Shown here in pieces: positions 1 through 8,607 of a stretch of 64,000 nucleotides of DNA. Below the pieces are notes generated by a model. It searched no databases. It saw nothing but the letters and a program-made list of their open reading frames with translations, and was not told the DNA's origin. The stretch is from assembly GCF_900115135.1 (NCBI RefSeq), contig NZ_FOVK01000002.1:194512-258511 (forward strand), written 5' to 3'. The translations under genes and the position numbers were made by a program. This DNA is from Proteiniclasticum ruminis. GTDB taxonomy: Bacteria > Bacillota > Clostridia > Clostridiales > Clostridiaceae. Position 1 is the stretch's first letter. Each line of letters starts with the position of its first letter.

Positions 1-66
1 AACCGGCACGGTATCACTACCACGGGATTTTGAGTCCCGCACGTCTGCCAATTCCATCACACCGGC
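1..66 (-). tRNA. tRNA-Leu(CAA), 3' part cut by window edge
   Basis: Read on the minus strand, the acceptor arm begins GCCGGTG at position 66. A leucine-type D arm follows, then an anticodon stem CGGGA/TCCCG around loop CTCAAAA, giving anticodon CAA. A long variable arm is visible, as expected for tRNA-Leu. The T arm and CCA end lie outside the window. Confidence 0.93.
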
Positions 67-165
67 ATAGGTAATTTAACTTACTTAAAGATGATACCAC
101 AGAAGACTTCAGAAAATCAAGGGGCAGAAAAAAGAAAAACGGCCTGTCAGGTCACTTTCAAGGGA

Positions 166-194
166 TTCAAAAAGAAGGGTTCTCGTGCTACTAT
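166..194 (+). promoter_or_regulatory. Possible sigma-A promoter of glutaminase gene
   Basis: TTCAAA (166-171), 17 bp spacer, TACTAT (189-194). Each box matches four of six consensus bases. It lies 33 bp upstream of the glutaminase start. Confidence 0.4.
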
Positions 195-227
195 AGAGGA
201 GATAAAGCGCAGGGGGGAAATAGATTT

Positions 228-1145
228 ATGGATATATTTTTGGATAAGGCACTTCAAAAGGGAGTAGATGTGGCGCCTCTGGGGCAGGTAGCAACCTATA
301 TACCGGAACTGGCCAAAGGAAGCGTCTCTGATGTGGGGTTTGCTCTGATGGATCTGGATGGACATATGTATACAAGGGGCCAAGCGGAAAAGAACTTCAC
401 ACTGCAGAGCATCACCAAGGTGATCACACTGCTTCTTGCGCTGGAGGACCTGGGGAAGGAAAAAGTCTTCACCCATGTGCACATGGAGCCCACAGGAGAT
501 CCTTTCAACTCCATCATGTCCTTTGAGGTGAAAAACCCGGAGAAGCCCTTTAATCCCATGATCAACGCAGGAGCCATGGTGGTGACCTCTCTTATTAAAG
601 GAGAAACCAAGGAAGAGAAGATCAGAAGGATCCTGGAATTTTCTGGAAAGCTCATGGGAAAAGAAGAAGTACGATTTGACCAGGAAGTGTACCTGTCCGA
701 GAAAGAGACAGGGCATCGGAACAGAAGCCTCGCCTACTTCATGAAAAGCACTGGCATCATGAAAGGGGATGTGGAGGATATTCTGGATCTTTATTTCATG
801 CAGTGCTCCATCCTTGGAAACTGTGTGGACATTGCCTGTATTGGTGCAGTGCTTGCCTCCAATGGCATTCATCCCATCACCAAAGAACGTGTGGTGAAGA
901 AAGAGCATGCAAGGATCGTCAAAACCATCATGACCACTTGTGGCATGTATGATGCTTCCGGCGAGTTTGCCGTAGCCTGCGGGATTCCTGCAAAGTCCGG
1001 TGTGGGCGGCGGTGTTCTCGGAGCAGTGCCAGGCCGCTATGGCGTGGGTGTTTTTGGACCAGCTTTGGACAAAAAAGGAAACTCCATTGCAGGTATTGAG
1101 ATGCTCATCAGTCTTTCCAAGGATTTAGATTTCACCATATTTTAA
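228..1145 (+). CDS. glsA: Glutaminase (serine-dependent beta-lactamase-like fold)
   Basis: Hydrolyses L-glutamine to glutamate and ammonia in the cytosol. The 305-residue length is normal for the GlsA/YbaS family. The family's catalytic Ser-x-x-Lys is seen as S61-I-T-K64. Other family blocks are FNPMINAGAM near residue 106, a Tyr-bearing CSILGNC block and the C-terminal AKSGVGGGV block. The start is the ATG after an AGGGGGGA ribosome site 6 bp upstream. The gene stands alone between a tRNA gene on the other strand and a terminator. Family assignment is secure; its physiological use (nitrogen release or acid resistance) is not shown by the sequence. Confidence 0.95.
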   Translation: MDIFLDKALQKGVDVAPLGQVATYIPELAKGSVSDVGFALMDLDGHMYTRGQAEKNFTLQSITKVITLLLALEDLGKEKVFTHVHMEPTGDPFNSIMSFEVKNPEKPFNPMINAGAMVVTSLIKGETKEEKIRRILEFSGKLMGKEEVRFDQEVYLSEKETGHRNRSLAYFMKSTGIMKGDVEDILDLYFMQCSILGNCVDIACIGAVLASNGIHPITKERVVKKEHARIVKTIMTTCGMYDASGEFAVACGIPAKSGVGGGVLGAVPGRYGVGVFGPALDKKGNSIAGIEMLISLSKDLDFTIF

Positions 1146-1175
1146 AGATATTTTACTCAAAAACTCACAGTTTAT

Positions 1176-1206
1176 TAGGAATCTTTTCGGAAGATTCCTA
1201 TTTTTT
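1176..1206 (+). terminator. Rho-independent terminator of glsA
   Basis: Perfect 10-bp stem (1176-1185 with 1191-1200), 5-nt loop TTCGG, followed by a T6 run. Confidence 0.85.
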
Positions 1207-1262
1207 ATGCCCTTATCTAGGCTATAATGGAAGATAGAAACACTGAAAGAAGAGGTGATCTG

Positions 1263-2408
1263 ATGCTACGATTTCTTGATGCGGGAGAATCCCACGGAAG
1301 AGGACTTTGCGCCGTGCTGGAAGGCCTTCCAGCCAATTTTCCCGTGAATATAGAGAACATCAATAAAGAACTGGAGAGAAGGCAGAAGGGGTATGGCCGC
1401 GGAGGCCGCATGAAGATTGAGAAGGACTCTGTGGAGATCATCTCAGGTCTGTCAGAGGGTAAAACCACAGGTGCACCCATGACCCTTCTCATTCAGAACA
1501 GAGACTATGAGAACTGGCGTCTGAAGTCCCAAGAAGAAACCTTTGTCTCCATACCAAGACCGGGGCATGCGGATCTTACTGGAGAATACAAATATGCCAC
1601 AGGAAACCTGAGAAACAGCATTGAAAGAAGCTCCGCCAGAGAAACCGCCATTAGAACGGCTGTGGGCGCTGTCTGTAAGGAAGTGCTGAAAGAACTTGGC
1701 GTTACAATCCGGTCCAAGGTCCAGACCCTCTATGGGCTCAATGACACCTTCTGCGACCTCTTTGACGATGGCCTTTATGATCTCATAGAGAAGAGTCCCA
1801 TGAGGGTCCTGCGGCATCAGGAGGAGTTCATGGCTTTGGTGGACTCCGCCAAGAAAAACGGCGATTCCTTAGGTGGATGGGTCTACGCTTCCTGTGAGGG
1901 GGTCATGAAAGGCCTCGGGTCCTTCATGCATTATGACAGAAGACTGGATGGGATCCTCTCTGGCGCGCTCATGTCCATACAGGGCGTCAAGCAGGTATCC
2001 ATAGGCAATCCCTTCTACATCGCCACAGGGGCCATGTACCATGACGGCATCACCTATGAGGATGGGAAGATCGTCCGCACCTCCAACCATGCCGGAGGCA
2101 TTGAGGGGGGCATCTCCAACGGAGAGCAGCTGGAAGTCTACTGCTATATGAAGCCCATTCCAAGCCTTCTTCTGAAGCTCCCATCCATTGATCTCAAGAC
2201 CAGGAAGAACTCTGACTCCAGGTATGAGAGAAGCGATGTGACAGCGGTGGTGCCGCTTTCCATAGTGGTGGAGCATGTGCTGGCCTTTGAGCTTTTAAAA
2301 GAAATACTGAACACTTTCTCCAGGGACAACAAAGAGGAGCTTCTTGCGGCCATTGAAGTGAGAAAGATAAGAATAGGAGAAATTTATGAAAAGACTACTG
2401 ATTATTGA
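1263..2408 (+). CDS. aroC: Chorismate synthase
   Basis: Converts 5-enolpyruvylshikimate-3-phosphate to chorismate, the last shikimate-pathway step, using reduced FMN. Family blocks are visible: GESHGRGLCAVLEG at the N-terminus, the RPGHADLTGEYKY region, SSARETAIRTAVGA, and the C-terminal KTRKNSDSRYERSDVTAV region. An upstream in-frame ATG at 1227 is rejected because it overlaps a TATAAT box (1223-1228). The ATG at 1263 follows an AGAGGTGAT ribosome site and begins at the conserved N-terminus, giving 381 aa. It overlaps polA by 23 bp, so the two are cotranscribed and probably translationally coupled. It is the first gene of a four-gene run ending at 6193. Confidence 0.96.
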   Translation: MLRFLDAGESHGRGLCAVLEGLPANFPVNIENINKELERRQKGYGRGGRMKIEKDSVEIISGLSEGKTTGAPMTLLIQNRDYENWRLKSQEETFVSIPRPGHADLTGEYKYATGNLRNSIERSSARETAIRTAVGAVCKEVLKELGVTIRSKVQTLYGLNDTFCDLFDDGLYDLIEKSPMRVLRHQEEFMALVDSAKKNGDSLGGWVYASCEGVMKGLGSFMHYDRRLDGILSGALMSIQGVKQVSIGNPFYIATGAMYHDGITYEDGKIVRTSNHAGGIEGGISNGEQLEVYCYMKPIPSLLLKLPSIDLKTRKNSDSRYERSDVTAVVPLSIVVEHVLAFELLKEILNTFSRDNKEELLAAIEVRKIRIGEIYEKTTDY

Positions 2409-5010
2409 CGGCAACAGCATCATGAACCGTGCCTTTTATGCGAACCCGAACTTTATGACCTCCAAGGGACAGCATACTGGAGCCATTTACGGATTCATCA
2501 ATATGATGATGAAGATCCGGGGAGATCTCAATCCGGACTATGTGGTCTGTGCTTTTGATAGAAAAGCACCCACCTTCCGGCACCTGGAGTATGACGCCTA
2601 TAAAGCGGGAAGAAAGAGAATGCCCGAAGAGCTGGCTACCCAGTTTCCCATTCTGAAAGAGATTCTCGGCTACATGGCCGTGGACATCATGGAGATCGAC
2701 GGTTTTGAGGCGGATGATCTCATCGGAACCCTGTCCAAACTCGCAGAAGAAGATGGGGATGAAGTCTATGTGCTTTCTGGAGATAAGGATACGCTGCAGC
2801 TGGCTTCGGAGAAGACCAAAGTGGTCATCACCAAAAAAGGTGTCAGTGTTGTCGAAACCTACGATGAGAAGAAGTTCATGGAAGAGTTTGAGATTACCCC
2901 CACCCAGTTCATTGACGTGAAAGGGCTCATGGGAGATCCTTCAGACAACATCAAAGGCGTGCCTGGCATTGGAGAAAAAACAGCCTTCAAGCTCATCAAG
3001 GAATACGGATCCATTGAAAACCTTCTGGAGAATGTGGAGTCTGTCACCATGAAGAAAGTCCGGGAGAATTTAATCGAGTATCAGGAAGATGCCATCTTCT
3101 CCAAGCGCCTTGCCACCATCATCCGGGATGTGCAGATTGATCTGGATCTGGAGCAGTTCAGAAGTGATGACGGATATGACGAGAATGCGCTTCGGAAAAT
3201 GTTCTCGGAGCTGGAGTTTAAGAGCCTCCTTTCAAAGCTCTCCATTACACCGGAGGAAAAGAAAGAGGAAGAGCCTCTGGAAAAGATTCCCTATGTGGAG
3301 GTGAAAGATGCGGAAGGTCTGAAAGACGGTCTGAAAGAGCTGAAAAAGACCCTGGGAGAGGATCCGCTGTCGGTGCTCTTTTCTGTGCACCATGCTGCCA
3401 AGCTCTCAGAAAGAACCATGCAGTGGATGGTCCTTTCCTCCAAAGAGACCAGTCTCTATCTTCATACAGAGGAGCTTTTCAAAGAGGAGTCCGCTGTGGC
3501 ACTTCTAAAGGACCTACTGGAAGAGGAGAGCGTAAAGAAAATCTCCTTTGACATGAAAGACGGAGTTACAGTTTTAAGAAGACTGGGCATTCTAGTTGCG
3601 GGCATTCATTTTGATGCGAACCTTGCGGCGTATCTCCTGGAGCCTGCCGATGGGAAGCTTCAGCTTCAGGATCTGATGCTGAAGGTTCTTCCAGACATTC
3701 GGGTACCGGAAGGGACAGACAAAGAGATTTTCCTTGGCAGAAGGCTTTATGAACTGTATGAGAAGCAGTACAAGGAAATGGAAGAAACAGAGCTTCTGCC
3801 GCTCTTTTATGAAGTGGAGCTGCCGCTGACGTCCATCCTTGCGGATATGGAGATCGAAGGGTTCCATGTGGATGAGAAGCTTCTTGATGAGATGAATGTG
3901 ACCTTTAAAAAAGACATCGATGCCCTGGAAGCGGAAATTTATGAGCTGGCGGGAGAATCCTTCAACATCAACTCGCCGAAGCAGCTGGGTGTGATTCTTT
4001 TTGAAAAACTGGACCTTCCTGTGATCAAGAAGACCAAGACCGGATACTCCACCAATGTGGAAGTTCTGGAAGCATTGAAAGACAAACATGAGATTGTGGA
4101 AAAAATCATGCAGTACCGGACGGTGACGAAGATTTTCAGCACCTACATTGTAGGGCTGAAATCCGCCATTGATGAGGACGGCAGGATCCACTCCACCTTC
4201 AATCAGACTTTGGCCACCACCGGAAGACTGTCCAGCACAGAGCCAAATCTTCAGAACATCCCCATCAAACATGAGATGGGCAGAGCCGTGAGAAAGGTCT
4301 TCATCCCCCATGATGAGGAGTCTGTGCTGGTGTCCTGCGACTACTCCCAGATTGAGCTGAGAGTGCTGGCCCATATATCAGGAGATGAAAAAATGATCGA
4401 GGCCTATAATGAAGGCATCGACATCCATACCAAAACGGCTTCAGAAGTCTTTGGGGTTCCTCTGGAAGAGGTGACCTACAAGGAAAGAAGCAGCGCCAAG
4501 GCTGTGAACTTCGGCATCATCTATGGCATGAGCGATTTCAGCCTGGCTGGAGATCTGGGCATCACAAGAAAAGAAGCCAAGGAATATATGGACATCTACT
4601 TCTCCAGATACCCCAAGGTCAAAGACTATCTGGACGGTATTGTGGAAGAGGCGAGAGAAAAGGGCTTTGTGAAGACCATCATGAACCGAAGGCGCTATAT
4701 TCCAGAGATCCATGAGAGGAACAAGATCGTTCAGGCAGCAGGGGTCCGCCTTGCTATGAACAGCCCCATCCAGGGCAGTGCGGCGGATATCATGAAAATG
4801 GCCATGGTGAAGGTCTATGAGGCGCTGAAGGAGAAGAACCTTCATTCCAGGCTCATCCTTCAGGTCCATGACGAACTCATTGTAAACACCAAAAAGAGCG
4901 AGCTGGAGACCGTGAAGGCGCTTCTGAAAGAGGAAATGGAACAGGCAGTGACCTTGAAGGTGAAGCTTTCTGCGGAGGAATCCGTGGGCGAAACCTGGTT
5001 CGACTGTTAA
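2386..5010 (+). CDS. polA: DNA polymerase I
   Basis: Family A polymerase for Okazaki-fragment processing and excision repair. Domains in order are a 5'-3' flap exonuclease (about 1-290, with IDGNSIMNRAFYA and the FEADDLIGTL acidic cluster), a 3'-5' exonuclease-like domain (about 300-470) and a polymerase domain (about 480-874). Polymerase motif A is DYSQIELRVLAHIS, motif B is RSSAKAVNFGIIYG and motif C is LQVHDELIV. The expected Asp-x-Glu of exonuclease motif I is absent; the site reads FSVHHAAK. Proofreading is therefore probably lost, as in Bacillus and Thermus Pol I. The 874-aa length is typical. The start overlaps the end of aroC and coaE follows 12 bp later. Confidence 0.97.
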   Translation: MKRLLIIDGNSIMNRAFYANPNFMTSKGQHTGAIYGFINMMMKIRGDLNPDYVVCAFDRKAPTFRHLEYDAYKAGRKRMPEELATQFPILKEILGYMAVDIMEIDGFEADDLIGTLSKLAEEDGDEVYVLSGDKDTLQLASEKTKVVITKKGVSVVETYDEKKFMEEFEITPTQFIDVKGLMGDPSDNIKGVPGIGEKTAFKLIKEYGSIENLLENVESVTMKKVRENLIEYQEDAIFSKRLATIIRDVQIDLDLEQFRSDDGYDENALRKMFSELEFKSLLSKLSITPEEKKEEEPLEKIPYVEVKDAEGLKDGLKELKKTLGEDPLSVLFSVHHAAKLSERTMQWMVLSSKETSLYLHTEELFKEESAVALLKDLLEEESVKKISFDMKDGVTVLRRLGILVAGIHFDANLAAYLLEPADGKLQLQDLMLKVLPDIRVPEGTDKEIFLGRRLYELYEKQYKEMEETELLPLFYEVELPLTSILADMEIEGFHVDEKLLDEMNVTFKKDIDALEAEIYELAGESFNINSPKQLGVILFEKLDLPVIKKTKTGYSTNVEVLEALKDKHEIVEKIMQYRTVTKIFSTYIVGLKSAIDEDGRIHSTFNQTLATTGRLSSTEPNLQNIPIKHEMGRAVRKVFIPHDEESVLVSCDYSQIELRVLAHISGDEKMIEAYNEGIDIHTKTASEVFGVPLEEVTYKERSSAKAVNFGIIYGMSDFSLAGDLGITRKEAKEYMDIYFSRYPKVKDYLDGIVEEAREKGFVKTIMNRRRYIPEIHERNKIVQAAGVRLAMNSPIQGSAADIMKMAMVKVYEALKEKNLHSRLILQVHDELIVNTKKSELETVKALLKEEMEQAVTLKVKLSAEESVGETWFDC

Positions 5011-5022
5011 GAGGGCATTTTT

Positions 5023-5649
5023 ATGAGAATTGGACTGACAGGAGGCATTGCTTCGGGTAAAAGCACCGTGTCCCTCTATCTGGCCTCTTTAGGTATCGAA
5101 ATCATTGACGGGGATCTTCTAGCAAGAGAAGTTCTGGTGCTTTATCCGGAGATCCTTGCGTATCTGAAGGATACTTATGGCGACCTCATTTTTCTGGAAG
5201 GCCAGCTGGACAGAAGAGCCTTGGGCAGAATCATCTTTCAGGATGAGAAGAAAAAGAAAGCCTATCTTGATGTCATCATGCCGAAGATTATTGAGGAAGC
5301 AAGAAAAAGGCTGAAGAAAGCCAAGGGAAGTTTTGTGGTGCTCGATGCCGCTCTTCTTTTCGAGGAAGGACTGGATCAGGATGTGGATGTCACCGTGACG
5401 GTCTTTGTTCCCTATGAAGTGCAGATTAAGAGGCTTCTTCAGCGGGATCCTCTGACAGTTTCGGAGGCTGTTTCAAGAATCCAAAGTCAGATGCCTTTGG
5501 AAGAGAAGAGGAGAAGAGCCAATCATGTGGTGGACAACAGCGGGAGCAGAGAAGAAACGTATCAGCAGATCAATGAGATTCTGAAGTCATTGGGCTTTGG
5601 AGAAATCAAGGGACAAGAGATTGAAAAAAAGAAAAAAGAAGAAAAATAA
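5023..5649 (+). CDS. coaE: Dephospho-CoA kinase
   Basis: Phosphorylates dephospho-CoA in the final step of coenzyme A synthesis. The P-loop is GGIASGKST at residues 7-15. It is followed by the substrate-binding IIDGDLLAREV block, LDAALLFEEG, and a lid region with Q-RDPLTVSEA. The last 15 or so residues form a Lys/Glu-rich tail not typical of the family. That tail exists because the next gene's start lies inside this gene. polA-coaE adjacency is common in Firmicutes. An AGAGGG ribosome site precedes the ATG. Confidence 0.95.
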   Translation: MRIGLTGGIASGKSTVSLYLASLGIEIIDGDLLAREVLVLYPEILAYLKDTYGDLIFLEGQLDRRALGRIIFQDEKKKKAYLDVIMPKIIEEARKRLKKAKGSFVVLDAALLFEEGLDQDVDVTVTVFVPYEVQIKRLLQRDPLTVSEAVSRIQSQMPLEEKRRRANHVVDNSGSREETYQQINEILKSLGFGEIKGQEIEKKKKEEK

Positions 5650-6193
5650 AGGCGGAGTGATGTTTCTCCTTCTCCTTTTGGCAGGTTTCCTGTTCTTTTC
5701 AGGGAATGTGCTCTACGGCAGACTGTTTCCTCTGGAGCATGAGGATCTCATTGAGAAGTACGCAGAAGAGTATGGGGTGGACCCCTATCTTGTGTATGGC
5801 CTGATCCATACAGAATCGAGGTTCCAGACTACGGCCATATCTCCTGCTGGGGCCATGGGACTCATGCAGATTACGCCGGAGACCGGTGATTTTATAGCCA
5901 AGAGGCTTCAGATGGAGGACTATGAGGAGAGCATGCTCTATGTGCCGGAAGTGAACATCCGTATGGGCATCTACTACCTGTCCTATCTGGAAGAGAGTTT
6001 TCCTGTGAAAGAGACCAGGCTTGCGGCCTATAATGCAGGGCCCAACCGAGTCAAAGGATGGCTTAATGACAGCACGGTAGGAAGTGGAGATCTTCTTCAC
6101 AGCATTCCTTTTGAGGAGACGAGAAATTATGTGGAGCGCGTGACCTTTCGGGAGAGCATCTACCGGATCCTATATTTCTATAAAGACTTCTAG
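5621..6193 (+). CDS. Membrane-anchored soluble lytic transglycosylase (SLT)
   Basis: Predicted peptidoglycan lytic transglycosylase acting outside the membrane. A very basic N-terminus (MKKRKKKKNK) precedes one transmembrane segment at about residues 14-32, so the domain faces outward. The SLT domain has the catalytic-Glu block LIHTESRFQ, then SPAGAMGLMQITPET and AAYNAGPNRV. The TTG at 5621 is chosen because AAGGGA sits 7 bp upstream. A TTG at 5597 lacks such a site, and an ATG at 5660 would remove the basic anchor. It overlaps coaE by 29 bp, the last gene of the aroC operon. Length about 190 aa. Confidence 0.88.
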   Translation: MKKRKKKKNKGGVMFLLLLLAGFLFFSGNVLYGRLFPLEHEDLIEKYAEEYGVDPYLVYGLIHTESRFQTTAISPAGAMGLMQITPETGDFIAKRLQMEDYEESMLYVPEVNIRMGIYYLSYLEESFPVKETRLAAYNAGPNRVKGWLNDSTVGSGDLLHSIPFEETRNYVERVTFRESIYRILYFYKDF

Positions 6194-6200
6194 AAACTTT

Positions 6201-6245
6201 AAACCCCCAGAAGACTCACGAATGATGTCTTCTGGGGGTTTTTAC
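6201..6245. terminator. Bidirectional terminator between convergent genes
   Basis: 15-bp perfect inverted repeat (6201-6215 with 6227-6241), 11-nt loop, T tract on the plus strand and A tract on the other side. It separates the aroC operon from the minus-strand ABC genes. Confidence 0.9.
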
Positions 6246-6268
6246 AGTTTTTTTTGTTTCTAAATACT

Positions 6269-7513
6269 TTATGCTTCTTTACTTTCCTTCAGCGCGGTGC
6301 GGATGAGTTTGATGGTATTGCCGCTGTTTCCGTAGTTCAGCGTACCATAGCGGTAAATCTTCACGCTGAGCAGCGCAATGGCTGCGGTGGTTCCTAAGAG
6401 GATGCCATAGGACAGTGCAAGCTCCAGATAGGAGATGCTGTTGATGGCATAGCGCACAAACATGGCCATGAAAGAAGTGAAGGGCACATAGGAGGCTACT
6501 TTCAGCACCAGGCTCTCCGGGAAGTTCAAGGTGAAGAGGGAGATGAAGTAGGCCGCCATGGAGAACATGGTGACAAGGGTCGTTGCCGAGGGCACATCCT
6601 CCACTTTGGACACCAGTGCACCAATGCTGGCGTAGAGGAACAGCAGCAGGAAATACCCGGTGGTGCCGAAGAACAGGAAGACCAGAAGGAGCTTCGGATC
6701 GATGCTGAGCTTCAAAAATTCCTGGATCTCCGGACTGTAGTTTCCTCTGTTCAGAAGATAGCCGCCAAAAAGGGAAAGTGCGATGAGACCCGCCTGGAGA
6801 ATGCCTGCAAGACCAGATGCCAGGACCTTACCAATGATCAGGCTGTTTGGGTGAGTGCTGGTCACAAGGATTTCCATGGTGCGGTCGCTTTTTTCTCGGG
6901 CCACCAAAGTAGCCACATTGTTTCCGTAGAACATGACAATCATAAAGAGCACAATGATGAGGGCATACACCACATAGTAGTTGTTTTGAGAATCCTTTCC
7001 AAGGACCTCTTCTGCACGTTCGATGCTGATGCCTTGGAGGATCTCTTTGACTTCAGAAGGGTTGTAGCCTTCTTTTTCCAAAGCCAGGTCCTCGTTATAG
7101 CTTCTCAGCACCTCATCAAAGAGGAAATCCCCACCGGTGAACATGGATACATTTTTTACCACAGCGGTATAAGAAGAAGGGGAGGTGACGATGTAGCCGC
7201 TGTCCATGGTGCCGTCCAGGACCTTTTCCTGAAGGTCTTCTCTGGAGTTAAAAAACTCCAGGGTAAAGCCGGGAAGCCTTTCTTTCAGCACATCTTCTTC
7301 CAAGGCGCTGTTTTCAATGACGATCCCAAGGGTGCCCAGGTCTTCTCCTGGCTCTTCAACGGGCGTATCTTCACCTTCAAAGGCCTTCATGATGGTGGGC
7401 ACGGATGTGCCGATGAGGGCAAGAAGACAAACAATCAGAGTCGTGATCACGAAGGATTTCTTTTTGAGAAGTCCTCGAAACTCAAACTGAAAGACGGTCA
7501 TTAGATTCTTCAT
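6269..7513 (-). CDS. ABC-2 type exporter permease (NatB/YhaP-like)
   Basis: Membrane half of an export ABC transporter. 414 aa with one N-terminal membrane span (about 18-38), a large extracytoplasmic loop to about residue 180, then five spans. The loop-to-membrane junction has the family block LVAREKSDRTMEILVTS. This architecture matches NatB and Bacillus YhaP. The start codon overlaps the ATPase stop by one base (TAATG), so the pair is translationally coupled. Substrate is not readable; sodium or amphipathic drugs are typical for relatives. The bidirectional terminator at 6201-6245 ends the operon. Confidence 0.87.
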   Translation of the reverse strand: MKNLMTVFQFEFRGLLKKKSFVITTLIVCLLALIGTSVPTIMKAFEGEDTPVEEPGEDLGTLGIVIENSALEEDVLKERLPGFTLEFFNSREDLQEKVLDGTMDSGYIVTSPSSYTAVVKNVSMFTGGDFLFDEVLRSYNEDLALEKEGYNPSEVKEILQGISIERAEEVLGKDSQNNYYVVYALIIVLFMIVMFYGNNVATLVAREKSDRTMEILVTSTHPNSLIIGKVLASGLAGILQAGLIALSLFGGYLLNRGNYSPEIQEFLKLSIDPKLLLVFLFFGTTGYFLLLFLYASIGALVSKVEDVPSATTLVTMFSMAAYFISLFTLNFPESLVLKVASYVPFTSFMAMFVRYAINSISYLELALSYGILLGTTAAIALLSVKIYRYGTLNYGNSGNTIKLIRTALKESKEA

Positions 7514-8415
7514 TATTTTTCACCTGCCGTTTCCACAAATATGTCTGTGAGGGTGGGGTAATAGGGAGAGAAGCTCTCGATCTCCACATTGCTGTCCAGA
7601 AGGGGTCTGAGGATGGCATCGGATTCTGTGTTTTCTGCCATGTGGAGGATATAGGAAAGCTTATCCTTTTTGAGATCCTTCAGTCCGTGGGGAGAAAGGA
7701 CAGAATACAAAGTGTCTTCTGACGCGGAGGTTTTCAGCCTCAGTCTGTCTTTTCCACGTTCTTCTTTGATTTTCTGAAGGCTGCCGTGGAGAACAATCTC
7801 TCCTTTGTTGATGAGGGTAATCTCATCACAGAACTCTTCCACATAGGACATCTGATGGCTGGAGAAGATCACCAGCTTCTTTTTCTTGATGAGCTCCAGA
7901 ATGATGTCTTTCAGCACCATGGAGTTCACCGGGTCCAGTCCGCTGAAAGGCTCATCCAGAATGACGATGTCGGGGTTGTTCACAAGGGCTTCCACAATCT
8001 GGATCTTCTGCTGGTTTCCTTTGGAAAGAGTCTCGAGCTTTTTCTTCTTGTATTCCAGAAGGTCTACTCTGCCCAGCCAGTAGTCGATGTTCGCCTCGAT
8101 TTCTTTCTTCTCTCCGCCTCTCAGCATACCGAAGTAGCGGAGCTGGTGGCCGATTTCCTCTTTGGGATACATGCCCCGTTCTTCTGGAAGATAGCCTACT
8201 TTATAGTCGTCTGGATTGAAAATTTTGCCGTCCATGAGAAATTCACCGGCGTCCTGCTTGAAGACGCCCATGAGCGCGCGCAGGGTGGTGGTTTTACCTG
8301 CACCGTTTCTGCCTAAGAATCCCATGGCTTTGCCGCTTTCCACCTGAAAGGAGATATCCTTCAGGATTTTCTGACCGGAAAAGCTTTTGTGTATATTCCT
8401 GATTTCCAGTTTCAT
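7513..8415 (-). CDS. ABC exporter ATPase (NatA/YhaQ-like)
   Basis: Energises the permease encoded next. Walker A is GRNGAGKTT near residue 35, the signature is LSKGNQQKIQ and Walker B is IVILDEPFSGLDP. The H-loop lies in IFSSHQMSYVEEF. After the nucleotide-binding domain there is a C-terminal DUF4162-type extension of about 80 residues, usual in this subfamily. GAGGTGA lies a few bases upstream of the ATG. It is the first gene of the two-gene operon. 300 aa, normal length. Confidence 0.92.
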   Translation of the reverse strand: MKLEIRNIHKSFSGQKILKDISFQVESGKAMGFLGRNGAGKTTTLRALMGVFKQDAGEFLMDGKIFNPDDYKVGYLPEERGMYPKEEIGHQLRYFGMLRGGEKKEIEANIDYWLGRVDLLEYKKKKLETLSKGNQQKIQIVEALVNNPDIVILDEPFSGLDPVNSMVLKDIILELIKKKKLVIFSSHQMSYVEEFCDEITLINKGEIVLHGSLQKIKEERGKDRLRLKTSASEDTLYSVLSPHGLKDLKKDKLSYILHMAENTESDAILRPLLDSNVEIESFSPYYPTLTDIFVETAGEK

Positions 8416-8544
8416 ACTGTCACCTCATTTATTTCGATTTGTGATACTGTTAACAATATATACCATGGATATGAGAATGTCAAATTCATGCATGTGGAAG
8501 GTCGCTCTCTTCTATTGATAGAAGACTCTTTGATGGCGAAGTGT

Positions 8545-8600
8545 CAAAAAATTATAAAAGAAGCCGCGGCGTAAGGAAGATGTCCTCAGGCCGTGGCTTC
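8545..8600 (-). terminator. Terminator of pulA
   Basis: On the minus strand a 10-bp GC-rich stem (8591-8600 with 8560-8569, with one G-T pair) is followed by TTTTATAATTTTT. The 8416-8607 gap holds only this and the ABC-operon leader; the 61-codon plus-strand reading frame there has no ribosome site. Confidence 0.8.
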
Positions 8601-8607
8601 ACAAAAA

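Noticed and set aside
147-908. Long minus-strand open frame opposite glutaminase
   Set aside because: It is a shadow of the well-supported glsA gene, without a ribosome site or recognisable protein.
3592-4374. 260-codon minus-strand frame within polA
   Set aside because: It lies entirely opposite conserved polymerase coding sequence, and its His/Leu/Gln-rich product looks like an antisense shadow.
8389-8574. 61-codon plus-strand frame upstream of the ABC operon
   Set aside because: No ribosome site; it overlaps the ABC leader and the pulA terminator.
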